Shown here piece by piece: positions 1 to 7,368 of a stretch of DNA of 22,355 nucleotides. The stretch lies in NCBI GenBank assembly GCA_934631025.1, contig CAKTXR010000050.1, forward strand, positions 1-22,355, read 5' to 3'. Origin of the DNA: an uncultured Clostridia bacterium. GTDB taxonomy: Bacteria; Bacillota; Clostridia; Christensenellales; Aristaeellaceae. A model generated the notes under the pieces. That model was not told the DNA's origin. It did no database searches and worked only from the letters and a program-made list of their open reading frames with translations. Each line of letters begins with the position of its first letter. Within the stretch, counting starts at the first letter, position 1. Position numbers and translations under genes: made by a program.

Positions 1-165
1 ACATAAGACACCGCAACAGAACTACATCGCCGCGCCGCCCAGCCCCCGCGCACCCACGCCTGTGCCGGCCTATATCCGGCCAAACGCAACCTTTCGCCGG
101 CGCACAATTCACTATCCAATGGAGCGGAAAAACGCATCGCCGCGTCAGCGCGGACGAACGCCTGG
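1..165 (-). repeat. Dispersed repeat family A, copy A1 (cut by window edge)
   Basis: Read on the minus strand this block contains the family A landmarks. There is a CCGCG-loop-CGCGG hairpin at 140-153, then a conserved core with the word GTTGCGTTTGGCCGG, and a GCCGG/CCGGC hairpin at 64-80 with a 7-nt loop. The same landmarks recur near 4417, 5648, 8934, 15059 and 21781. The element lies downstream of yunB in the same orientation. It probably continues to the left of the window. No function is known to me, and both frames of its short open stretches look like by-products of base composition. Confidence 0.75.
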
Positions 166-200
166 CTCGCCCGCCGCGGGAGTTTCTTCCTAATTGTATA

Positions 201-848
201 TCACGGGATCAGGTTGAGCGCCGTCTCGCCGTCGGGCACGCTGACATAGCTCTCCGGCACGCTGCCGACGATGATCGATTCGGCGATGGGGACGTAGGTG
301 CTCACCGACACCGAATCTGCGCCCGCCGGAATGACGATGCGCATCACTACGCTCGCTTCGAGCGAGATCTCGTGCCGCGTCTGGTTGATGCCCGCCGACT
401 CGAACGACGTGACAAAGCGCGTCGACACCGCGCCCACCGGCGTGATGCTCACGCGGATAATCGGCCCCGCGCCGCTGAACAGGTCGATTCCCAGCGCGGC
501 GAACAGCGGCAGCCCTACGCCTTCGTCGGCCAGCGTGTCCAGCTTGCTCTGCGCCGTCAGCGCCGCTGCTGAGGCGATCTCGTTCATCAGCGTGGCGTTC
601 GCTTCCAGCATCGAGACGCGGCCTGACGAATCGTGTGAGACGCGCATGAGGTCTGTGTAGGTCACAGAACTGTCCATCACCTCCGCAATCGCGCGGTTCA
701 TCGCCTCCACCGCCAGCTGCCGCGCCCGCGCTTCCGCCATGCTGATCAGAATCGGGCTTAGGTTGCGCGTGAAGAGTATGAACAGCCCCGTCAGCACCGC
801 CAGCGGAATGAGGAAAAAGCCCAATCGCCGCGTCTTTTTTGAAACCAT
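201..848 (-). CDS. yunB: Sporulation protein YunB
   Basis: A 215-residue protein of the YunB sporulation family, known in Bacillus subtilis as a SigE-dependent mother-cell protein needed for normal sporulation; its biochemical role is not defined. What is seen: a short basic N-terminus, one transmembrane segment at about residues 9-27, then a predicted extracytoplasmic domain. The family hallmark AGINQTRHEISLE lies in the second half, followed by VPIAESIIVGSVPESY near the C-terminus. The start at 848 is chosen because GGGAGG lies 7 nt upstream on the minus strand; a TTG at 869 in frame has no such site. It is slightly shorter than the Bacillus homologue. The gene is divergent from the peptidoglycan synthase at 1267. 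Its presence argues for an endospore-forming ancestry. The family call is firm; activity in this strain is inference. Confidence 0.9.
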   Translation of the reverse strand: MVSKKTRRLGFFLIPLAVLTGLFILFTRNLSPILISMAEARARQLAVEAMNRAIAEVMDSSVTYTDLMRVSHDSSGRVSMLEANATLMNEIASAAALTAQSKLDTLADEGVGLPLFAALGIDLFSGAGPIIRVSITPVGAVSTRFVTSFESAGINQTRHEISLEASVVMRIVIPAGADSVSVSTYVPIAESIIVGSVPESYVSVPDGETALNLIP

Positions 849-925
849 ATGACCGCCTCCCGCGTCCAATAAAATATGAGTGGTATTTTACACAAAAAAA
901 CCATGCAGCTGCCCACAGTCCGTGA

Positions 926-934
926 TATAATATG
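926..934 (-). promoter_or_regulatory. Candidate mother-cell-type -10 box upstream of yunB
   Basis: On the minus strand the sequence CATATTATA matches the SigK-type -10 pattern CATANNNTA, with an AC dinucleotide about 15 nt upstream. A second similar word, CATATTTTA, is at 870-878, closer to the start codon. SigE and SigK boxes are both AT-rich and similar, so the sigma factor cannot be decided. This is a weak call based on one short motif and on the expectation that yunB is expressed during sporulation. Confidence 0.3.
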
Positions 935-1084
935 AGAATACGATGGGTCGTGCGCCATAACGACGCGCGGCGCGCCGTGAAATTTGGAGCAATGCGTTCA
1001 ATCGACGCGCTTCCGCGTGTTGCCGACATGGCAATGCGATATATCGCGGAATCGACGCGCGGCGCGGCGCAGCACTCGGGTAGT

Positions 1085-1260
1085 ATCGGAGACTTGACCG
1101 GCTCCAATAAAGTGGATGCCGCACTGCGGCTGGCCGGTCAAGTCGTATGGAAAGATGAACGTCCCAATGCGCACCGGCGTCCAGACTCGAGCCGCCCCCA
1201 AGCGGCGCGGAGTCGGGTTGCGTTGCGCGGCAGCAAGTGGAACCGGCACAGCCGGGGAGG
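1085..1260 (-). repeat. Dispersed repeat family B, copy B1, between divergent genes
   Basis: Minus-strand copy of family B. The covarying hairpin has perfect 12-nt arms at 1091-1102 and 1133-1144 (GACTTGACCGGC and its complement). Its loop is enlarged to 30 nt and holds the palindrome GCCGCACTGCGGC (1118-1130). The second family B hairpin (GACTC at 1184-1188 with GAGTC at 1210-1214, inner GCCGC/GCGGC) follows. A third short hairpin, CCGGC-ACA-GCCGG, at 1243-1255 overlaps the ribosome binding site of the gene at 1267. Together with the yunB upstream region this accounts for most of the 849-1266 gap; I see nothing convincing in 940-1080. Confidence 0.85.
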
Positions 1261-1266
1261 TTTTTG

Positions 1267-3927
1267 ATGCGAAAGAAAGATGAGAAGAGAAAACATTCGG
1301 TGACCGCGCCTCAGCGTTCGCCCTTTAAGCCGCGCACGAAGGATCGTAATTTCCTGCTCGAGGTGGTCATGACGACGGCCAAGCTGTTTTTCGTCGTGGC
1401 GCTGCTGGTGGGCGTGAGCGGCACGGGCCTGCTTGTCGGCGTGGCCAAGGCGTGGGTGGAGACCATGCCCGCGCTCGATCTGTCGGCGTTCGATCAGCAG
1501 GCGCAGACGTCCTATATCTATGACGCGAACGGCGACCTTATCACCGACTTTAAGGGGCTGGAAAACCGCGTCGACGTGACCTATGACGAGCTGCCGCAGA
1601 ACCTCATCAACGCGGTCATCGCCGTCGAGGATCAGCGCTTCTGGCAACATAACGGCATCGACGTGCGCCGTCTCGCCGGCGTTGTGATCGGTTCGTTCAC
1701 CAACAGCGCGTCCATGCAGGGCGGCTCGACCATCACGCAGCAGCTGATCAAGCAGACCATCCTTTCCAGCGAGCAGACCTTCAAGCGCAAATTACAGGAG
1801 GTCTACCTCGCCATCGAGCTGGAGCAGGTCATCAGCAAGCAGGATATTCTCGCCGAATATCTGAACGTGGTGTTCCTCGGCGGCTCGAACTACGGCGTGA
1901 AGGTCGCCGCAGAGGACTATTTCGGCAAGGAACTGAACGAGCTGAGCCTGCGCGAGTGCGCCGCTCTGGCGCGCATCATCCGCTCGCCGCAGAAGTATAG
2001 TCCGCGCCGCTGCTACTATGTGACCAAGAAGCCCGAAATCATTGAGGAGGGCACCGACGGCGTGCTCAAGCGGATGCTCGATCAGGGGCTGATCACACAG
2101 GCGGAATACGATCAGGCGATGAGCGAGCGGCTCAGCGTGCTGCAATACTCGGCCTCGTCGAACAACGAAATCTGCGAGAACCTGTATTATGTCGAATATG
2201 CGATATACGACGTTGTGACGAAGATGCTGCGCACGGAGAACCTCGAGGACACCTCGACCAACCGCGCGCTGATGGAGAAGAAGCTGCGCACGGGCGGCTA
2301 TCGCATCTATACGGCGATGGATCCGGGCCTTCAGGACACGGTGCAGCGCACGATTACCGACTGGAACAACTACCCGAAGATGCGTTCTTCCTCGGACAGC
2401 ATATTCAAGGCCTCGCTGGGCAACGGCGAGTATCTGGAGCTGCCCGAACCGCAGGCGGCGGCGACCATCATCGACTGGCATACCGGCCAGATCATGGCGA
2501 TCGTCGGCGGCCGCTCCACGCCGACCGGTTGGAAGCAGACGCACCGCGCCTATAACATCTCGATGCCTGTCGGATCGTCGCTGAAGCCGCTTTCGGTCTA
2601 CGGGCCGGCGCTCGATCTGGGCAATTCGCCGGCCACGCCGGTGCTGAACCTGCCCATCCAGATCGCGGGCTGGGACAGCGAGACGGGTTATCCTGAAAAC
2701 TATGAAGGCGGCGGCTACAGCGGCGTGGAATCGATGCGCGTGGCCATCAACCGCTCGCACAATACGGCGGCGGCGCAGACGCTGATGACTTATGTCGGCA
2801 TTGACAACTCGGTCGAGTATCTGCTGCGGCTGGGCGTGAGCCGCGAGGACATTAACGCCACGGGCGCGGGCCTTGCGCTGGGTACGTCCGGCGTTTCGAC
2901 GGTCGAGATGGCCGGCGGCTTTGCGGCAGTGGCCAACGGCGGCATCTATCTGGAGCCGGTGGCGTTCACAAAGGTGTGCCATTCAGACGGCAGCGTCTAT
3001 ATGGATGCGTTCGACGTGCAGATTACGCGTCAGGCGTTCAAGGAATCGACCGCGTGGATGCTGGTCGACCTGCTGATCGGATGCTGCTCCAACAGCGTCG
3101 AAGGCTCGACCGGTAAGAAGGCGAATTTCGGCGGCATCACCGTGGCGGGCAAGACCGGCACGAACTCGGACTTCCGCGGCGTGACGTTCGCGGGCATGAC
3201 CGGCTATCTGGCCGGCGCGGTCTGGATCGGCGCGGACACCTACAAGCCGCTGGTCACCGGCGCGTCGGGCGGTTCGTACGCGGCCCCGCTGTGGGCGGCG
3301 GTCATGCAGGCGGCGCACAACTATCTGGGCTACACGGTCGATCAGCCGATCCGTACGAAATCCGCGGCGGACGTGGGCCTGATTCAGGTTGAGGTGTGCG
3401 CGGTATCGGGAATGCTGCCCACCGACGCGTGCCGTCACGACATCAGCAATTACGGCACGAACACCGACTATTTCCTCTCCGGCACGGAGCCGCAGCTGTC
3501 GTGCAATATGCACCGCATGGTACGGCTGTGCGCGGCCAGCAAGCGCATCCCGACGAGCGACTGCGACGAGAAGGAATATTACGGCGTGATCTATCTGCCT
3601 GAGGGACATCCGCTGCGCACCGGCGTTTCGACTGTGGTGCAGGAGTATTTCCCCGGCGCGTCCACCGAGAAGGATTCGGCGGCGATCGGCAAGTGCACCG
3701 TCTGCGCCAACAACGGCAGCGGCGCATATGCCTACGCCAACCGCTATATCCGCAAGTCGAAGGAGCTGATCGACAGCGGTATGCTGGACAACGATCAGAA
3801 GAGTCGCCTGACCGACATCATCGACAAGCTCAACGCTGCGATGATTAACGAGGATGTGGATGCGGTCAAGGACTACTCCAAATCCCTGCGCACGGCCTAC
3901 AACGCGATCCACGATTCCGTCTATTAG
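1267..3927 (+). CDS. Class A penicillin-binding protein (PBP1A family), bifunctional peptidoglycan synthase
   Basis: An 886-residue membrane-anchored enzyme that polymerises lipid II into glycan strands and crosslinks the peptides outside the membrane. Seen: a basic cytoplasmic N-terminus, one transmembrane helix at about 35-60, a GT51 glycosyltransferase domain with catalytic E121-D122 in EDQRFWQH and the second glutamate E178 in RKLQE. A penicillin-binding transpeptidase domain follows, with S437-S438-L439-K440 (SxxK; S437 the nucleophile), S497-H498-N499 (SxN) and K629-T630-G631 (KTG). The last ~200 residues hold several cysteines and a helical tail. All catalytic motifs are intact. The start at 1267 follows GGGGAGG (1254-1260); an in-frame ATG at 1237 lies inside repeat B1 without a good site. 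No clear SigA promoter was found upstream. Confidence 0.96.
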   Translation: MRKKDEKRKHSVTAPQRSPFKPRTKDRNFLLEVVMTTAKLFFVVALLVGVSGTGLLVGVAKAWVETMPALDLSAFDQQAQTSYIYDANGDLITDFKGLENRVDVTYDELPQNLINAVIAVEDQRFWQHNGIDVRRLAGVVIGSFTNSASMQGGSTITQQLIKQTILSSEQTFKRKLQEVYLAIELEQVISKQDILAEYLNVVFLGGSNYGVKVAAEDYFGKELNELSLRECAALARIIRSPQKYSPRRCYYVTKKPEIIEEGTDGVLKRMLDQGLITQAEYDQAMSERLSVLQYSASSNNEICENLYYVEYAIYDVVTKMLRTENLEDTSTNRALMEKKLRTGGYRIYTAMDPGLQDTVQRTITDWNNYPKMRSSSDSIFKASLGNGEYLELPEPQAAATIIDWHTGQIMAIVGGRSTPTGWKQTHRAYNISMPVGSSLKPLSVYGPALDLGNSPATPVLNLPIQIAGWDSETGYPENYEGGGYSGVESMRVAINRSHNTAAAQTLMTYVGIDNSVEYLLRLGVSREDINATGAGLALGTSGVSTVEMAGGFAAVANGGIYLEPVAFTKVCHSDGSVYMDAFDVQITRQAFKESTAWMLVDLLIGCCSNSVEGSTGKKANFGGITVAGKTGTNSDFRGVTFAGMTGYLAGAVWIGADTYKPLVTGASGGSYAAPLWAAVMQAAHNYLGYTVDQPIRTKSAADVGLIQVEVCAVSGMLPTDACRHDISNYGTNTDYFLSGTEPQLSCNMHRMVRLCAASKRIPTSDCDEKEYYGVIYLPEGHPLRTGVSTVVQEYFPGASTEKDSAAIGKCTVCANNGSGAYAYANRYIRKSKELIDSGMLDNDQKSRLTDIIDKLNAAMINEDVDAVKDYSKSLRTAYNAIHDSVY

Positions 3928-4100
3928 GCGGCGGGGCCGTCGGCCAGACCGCTACGCGCATGCAACCCGACTCTTCAGCGCTTGGGGGCGCATTGAGTCT
4001 GGACGTTGGAGCGTATAGGTATGATATTCATACAGCCCGACCTGCCCGACCATAAATTGGAGTCGGGCAGGTCTTTCCGTGTACCAGAGTGTTGCGCGGC
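3928..4100 (+). repeat. Dispersed repeat family B, copy B2, 3' of the peptidoglycan synthase gene
   Basis: The element begins at the stop codon with a GGCGGC-GGG-GCCGTC hairpin (3927-3941). Then comes hairpin 1 (GACTC 3969-3973 with GAGTC 3995-3999, inner GCGC/GCGC) and the covarying hairpin 2, with perfect 12-nt arms at 4039-4050 and 4062-4073 around the loop CATAAATTGGA. A small GTATG/CATAC inverted repeat lies between them near 4019-4033. There is no T-run after any hairpin, so it is not a classical intrinsic terminator. The stretch 4100-4167 after it shows nothing I recognise. Confidence 0.9.
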
Positions 4101-4167
4101 GTGGGTGCGGCTGTTAGAGGATAGTGGTTATTGCCGTGTTTGGAAAGAGGTATTTTGCTGCGAATCA

Positions 4168-4250
4168 AATGAAGAGAGTCCAGAGAGCCAATGGCTCTTT
4201 GGCGCAGGTTTGGGGGCGCGCAGCCCCCAACGGACTCCCCGCGGAAAACA
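4168..4250 (-). repeat. Dispersed repeat family C, copy C1
   Basis: Two hairpins in a conserved context: GAGCC/GGCTC around AAT (arms extended to 6 bp, 4184-4189 and 4193-4198) and TTGGGGGC/GCCCCCAA around GCGCA (4210-4217 and 4223-4230). The flanking words GAGAGTCCAGA and GGCGCAGG are shared with copies at 15395 and 22245, which lie in the opposite orientation. It sits between B2 and A2, so the composite reads A-C-inverted B on the minus strand. Confidence 0.8.
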
Positions 4251-4279
4251 TCGCATAGCTAATATGATTTCGCAAAAGC

Positions 4280-4512
4280 GCACCCACGCTGCGCCGCCGA
4301 CTTCGTTCTTCGTCGAGATCGCCGGAAGGAAGCGCACAGGCCTGAACTGAACGCAAAACGCTGCAATAGAATTACCCGCGCCCCGCCGCCAACCCCTCGC
4401 GCGTACAAACGCCTGTGCCGGAGCTAAAACCGGCCAAACGCAGCATTTCGCCGGCGCACGATTCACTCGCATAGAATGACTGTCCAACGCTGCGCCGCGT
4501 CAGCGCGGACTG
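4280..4512 (-). repeat. Dispersed repeat family A, copy A2, short form
   Basis: Minus-strand family A copy with the CCGCG/CGCGG hairpin at 4495-4508 and the GCCGG-8nt-CCGGC hairpin at 4417-4434. Downstream on the minus strand the word GTTCAGTTCAGGCCTGTGCG runs straight into GATCTCGACG. Copies A5 and A6 carry about 150 bp of additional sequence between GTTCA and TTCAGGC, so A2 looks like a version without that module. It fills most of the gap before the gene at 4622. Confidence 0.8.
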
Positions 4513-4621
4513 AGCAGCGCCCCGCACAGCCAAGAAATCCCGCAGACACGGCAGGAAAACGCGCGCGTATGTCGAATAAAAAGCAATAGAAAATCGTTTG
4601 CCAAAAGGGGAGCGTGTGTCC

Positions 4622-5383
4622 ATGGAGATGGATTTGAAATATTGCCGCCGCACCGATTTGATCGAGCTGATCAATACGCAGCGCCGCACGATCGAGATGC
4701 TCAAAAGCGAAAACGCCGATCTGCGTCGGGCGCTGGAGCAGTCGCCGGACGCCGCTGTTCAGGCCGAGACTGCGCCGAGCGAAGCGCCTGAACAGCAGAA
4801 TGCCGCGCCGGTTGCCGAAGAGAGCAACGCTGAAGCGCGCGAGGATGCCGCAGCCACTGTCGAGCCGGATGTACAGCATGCCGAAAAGGCCGAGCCGACT
4901 GCGCCGACCGATGCGATGACGGCGACGGCGCTGGCCGAGGTGCTGCGCCGGCTGGACGGTATGCAGACCGAGGACGCGCGCCGCGTACACGAGCTGGAGC
5001 GCGAAAACGCCGAGCTGCGCGCGCGGCTGGAACAGACGCAGACGGTCTGCGGCGAGACGGGCAATCTCGCCGAGGCCGCGCTGAGCATCAGCGGCGTGTT
5101 CGAGAGCGCCCAGCGCGCCGCCGAGCGCTATCTCGCCGACGTGAAGAGCGCGCGTGGCGATGCGGACGCGATCCTTTCTGCCGCGCACGAACAGGCTGCG
5201 CAGATCGAGCGCGACGCGCAGGACAAGGCGAGCGCCCGTGAACAGGCCGCCGACGAGTCCATCCGCGCGAAGGAAGCGGAGTTCCAGAAGCGCTGCAACT
5301 GCGTCGTCAGCAGCTATGAAGCGCTGCGCAAGCTCATCGGCGACGATGGCAGCCACGCGGCGCGCGCCGATTCAAAGGACTGA
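4622..5383 (+). CDS. Coiled-coil protein, DivIVA-like in appearance, function unknown
   Basis: A 253-residue soluble protein with no signal peptide or membrane segment. Residues about 1-45 form a charged helix beginning MEMDLKYCRRTDLIELI. Residues 46-110 are a low-complexity Ala/Glu/Pro/Thr linker. From about 112 to the C-terminus it is strongly helical with heptad-like, Glu/Arg/Ala-rich coiled coil, ending in a segment with two cysteines (CNC) and a polar tail. The arrangement recalls DivIVA/SepF-type scaffold proteins or ATPase subunit H-like coiled coils. I see no diagnostic motif, so this is resemblance only. The start at 4622 follows AAAGGGGAG with 9-nt spacing. A TTG at 4598 is in frame but lies before that site. 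It follows the cell-wall synthase gene, which would suit a cell-pole or division role, but no shared promoter was found. Confidence 0.7.
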   Translation: MEMDLKYCRRTDLIELINTQRRTIEMLKSENADLRRALEQSPDAAVQAETAPSEAPEQQNAAPVAEESNAEAREDAAATVEPDVQHAEKAEPTAPTDAMTATALAEVLRRLDGMQTEDARRVHELERENAELRARLEQTQTVCGETGNLAEAALSISGVFESAQRAAERYLADVKSARGDADAILSAAHEQAAQIERDAQDKASAREQAADESIRAKEAEFQKRCNCVVSSYEALRKLIGDDGSHAARADSKD

Positions 5384-5439
5384 GGAAAGCGATCTCCGAA
5401 AGGCTGATGTGCGATTTCCACTTGGATCGGTCTGACTCA

Positions 5440-5530
5440 GGTAATCAAGCAAATGGAAGTATTCGTGCGGATAAACGACTTGTCCAGCCATAAATTAGAG
5501 CCGGTCAGGTCTCCGTTATACGCAGACGAT
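5440..5530 (+). repeat. Dispersed repeat family B, copy B3, degenerate
   Basis: Only hairpin 2 is clear: GACTTGTCCAGC (5477-5488), loop CATAAATTAGA, GCCGGTCAGGTC (5500-5511). The pairing has one G-T pair and two mismatches, so this copy is decaying compared with the others. Hairpin 1 is not recognisable upstream, although GTGCGATTTCCACTTGG near 5409 resembles the leader of other copies. It lies downstream of the coiled-coil gene on its coding strand. Confidence 0.75.
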
Positions 5531-5574
5531 TCCTGCCTTCGCACTTGCGCGACGCAAGGAATGTAAGACGGGCG

Positions 5575-5742
5575 AGAACTGAATGCAAAACACCGCAATG
5601 GAACCGCAGCGCCCCGCCGCCAGACTCTCGCGCCCGCCCACGCCTGTGCCGGAGCTGAAACCGGCCAAACGCAACGCCGCGCCGGCGTACAATTCACTCA
5701 TGCGCAATAACCGGCCAGTCCCTGCCGCGTCAGCGCGGACAA
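5575..5742 (-). repeat. Dispersed repeat family A, copy A3
   Basis: Minus-strand family A copy with the CCGCG/CGCGG hairpin at 5725-5738 and the GCCGG-8nt-CCGGC hairpin at 5648-5665. There is no family C block between it and B3, so this is an A-B composite lacking C. With B3 and the terminator/promoter at 5768-5827 it accounts for nearly all of the 5384-5886 gap. Confidence 0.8.
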
Positions 5743-5767
5743 GCGCAACCAAAACCACATAAAACAG

Positions 5768-5795
5768 GCCGCCGAAGTGAAAATCGGCGGCTTTT
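5768..5795 (+). terminator. Intrinsic terminator just upstream of the EIIC promoter
   Basis: Perfect 8-bp stem GCCGCCGA/TCGGCGGC with an 8-nt A-rich loop, followed by TTTT. It ends 3 nt before the -35 box of the next gene, insulating that promoter from upstream transcription. Confidence 0.75.
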
Positions 5796-5798
5796 GCC

Positions 5799-5827
5799 TT
5801 GACAGAACGGCGGCGAGCCATTACAAT
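5799..5827 (+). promoter_or_regulatory. SigA-type promoter of the EIIC gene
   Basis: TTGACA (5799-5804), exactly 17 bp, TACAAT (5822-5827). This is a near-consensus housekeeping promoter, and the implied leader is about 53 nt. Confidence 0.85.
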
Positions 5828-5886
5828 GAAAGTACGGGCGCGAAAGATGCGGCCCGCACCGGCACGACTGCACGGGGAGGCTCATC

Positions 5887-6942
5887 ATGGACAAATTCCG
5901 CTCGTTCCTCAGGCGCAAGGACATCGTGATTTCCGCGCGCCGCTATGGCATCGACGCGCTCGGCGCAATGGCGCAGGGCCTGTTCTGCTCGCTGCTGATC
6001 GGCACGATCATCTCGACGTGCGGCACGCAGTTCCATCTGCCGTTCCTCAATACCATCGGCGATTTCGCGTCGAAAATGTCCGGTCCGGCTATGGCCATCG
6101 CCATCGGCTACGCGCTGCATTGCCCGCCGCTGGTGCTGTTCTCGCTCGCCACGGTCGGCAGCGCGGCCAACGGTCTGGGCGGCGCGGGTGGCCCGCTCGC
6201 CGTGCTCGTCATCGCCATTGTTGCGGCCGAGTGCGGCAAGGCGATTTCGAAGGAGACGAAGGTCGATCTGCTCGTCACGCCGCTTCTGACGATCTTCGTC
6301 GGCGTGGCGCTCTCAGCGCTCATCGCGCCGGCCATCGGTCGAGCCGCGTCCTCGCTGGGCAAGCTCATCATGTGGGCCACCGAGCAGCAGCCCTTCGTCA
6401 TGGGCGTGGTGGTGTCGGTGGTCATCGGCATTGCGCTCACGCTGCCCATCTCCAGCGCGGCGATCTGCGCGGCGCTTACGCTCACCGGTCTCGCGGGCGG
6501 CGCGGCGGTGGCCGGCTGCTGCGCGCAGATGGTGGGCTTCGCCGTCATGAGCTTCCGTGAGAACAGCTGGGGCGGCCTTGTCTCGCAGGGCATCGGCACC
6601 AGTATGCTGCAAATGGGCAACATCGTGCGCAATCCGCGCATCTGGATTCCGCCGATCGTCGCCTCGGCCGTCACCGGCCCGCTGGCCACCTGCCTGTTCC
6701 ATCTGCAAATGAACGGCCCCGCCGTCTCGTCTGGCATGGGCACCTGCGGTCTGGTCGGCCAGATCGGCGTGTACACCGGCTGGGTCAGCGATGTGGCTTC
6801 CGGCGCGAAATCCGCCATCACCGCGATGGACTGGATCGGCCTGATCCTCATCTGCTTCATACTGCCCGCGCTCATCAGTTGGGCGCTCGGCCTGCTTCTG
6901 CGCAAAATCGGCTGGATCAAAGAAGGCGACCTGAAACTCTAA
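5887..6942 (+). CDS. Stand-alone membrane protein of the PTS_EIIC_2 type (PTS sugar transporter subunit IIC family)
   Basis: A 351-residue integral membrane protein with about nine or ten hydrophobic segments, many rich in Gly and Ala (GSAANGLGGAGGPLA near residues 95-110). It has a short cytoplasmic N-terminus and a Lys-rich end. The sequence resembles the EIIC-only family annotated as PTS_EIIC_2, found in Firmicutes as isolated genes. In a true PTS the IIC subunit forms the sugar channel and needs IIA and IIB partners. No IIA or IIB domain is fused here or encoded nearby, so the substrate and even the use of PEP-dependent phosphorylation are open. GGGGAGG at 5874-5880 supports the start. 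It has its own strong promoter and a terminator directly upstream. Transport of a sugar or another small molecule is inferred from family membership. Confidence 0.82.
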   Translation: MDKFRSFLRRKDIVISARRYGIDALGAMAQGLFCSLLIGTIISTCGTQFHLPFLNTIGDFASKMSGPAMAIAIGYALHCPPLVLFSLATVGSAANGLGGAGGPLAVLVIAIVAAECGKAISKETKVDLLVTPLLTIFVGVALSALIAPAIGRAASSLGKLIMWATEQQPFVMGVVVSVVIGIALTLPISSAAICAALTLTGLAGGAAVAGCCAQMVGFAVMSFRENSWGGLVSQGIGTSMLQMGNIVRNPRIWIPPIVASAVTGPLATCLFHLQMNGPAVSSGMGTCGLVGQIGVYTGWVSDVASGAKSAITAMDWIGLILICFILPALISWALGLLLRKIGWIKEGDLKL

Positions 6943-7150
6943 CCACTGAGTGGTTTCCAGACTGCTTCGCGCACGCAACCCGCCGGCAGAGCCGGATCCA
7001 CATCGCTTCGCGCACGCAACCCGATTCCGCGCCGCTTGGGGGCGGCTCGAATCTGGTCGTTGGAGGGAGTAGAAAGGTTTGCTATGCAGCCGACCCGCCC
7101 GACTCCGACCATAGGTCGGAGTCGGGCGGGTCTCAGCCGTGTACTCGGGT
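6940..7150 (+). repeat. Dispersed repeat family B, copy B4, with 19-bp perfect stem
   Basis: Starts on the stop codon of the EIIC gene with AACCACT-G-AGTGGTT (6941-6955). Two copies of GCTTCGCGCACGCAACCCG follow at about 41-bp spacing, separated by a CCGGC-AGA-GCCGG hairpin. Hairpin 1 uses GATTC (7023-7027) with GAATC (7049-7053), a compensatory change from GACTC/GAGTC in the other copies. Hairpin 2 is extended to 19 perfect base pairs, 7092-7110 with 7114-7132 around ATA. The remaining gap 7150-7368 holds only a weak promoter candidate. Confidence 0.9.
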
Positions 7151-7190
7151 GACGGCGCGGCGTGGATGCGAAGATTGCGGCGGCGCGGCT

Positions 7191-7219
7191 TTCCGTCGAC
7201 GGTTTCTACCTATTATACA
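7191..7219 (+). promoter_or_regulatory. Possible promoter upstream of the beta-helix gene
   Basis: TTCCGT (7191-7196), 17 bp, TATACA (7214-7219). The -35 is poor; nearby TATTAT words at 7211 and 7223 are alternatives. It would give a leader of about 140 nt. Weak call. Confidence 0.3.
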
Positions 7220-7368
7220 GACTATTATTGTGCGCGGCGCTGTAACGGCTCCGCGCGGGAGATATTCCGCAGCGCGCCGTCTGCATGACCGTCGACCGTC
7301 TCGGGGGAGCGGGGAGGACGGCCAGCGCGCTTTACCATCCGAAAAAATGCGATGAAAGGTGTGTTTAT

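Noticed and set aside
926..931. TATAAT on the plus strand as promoter for the peptidoglycan synthase
   Set aside because: No acceptable -35 at 16-18 bp and no TG extension; the same bases fit a minus-strand sporulation-type box better.
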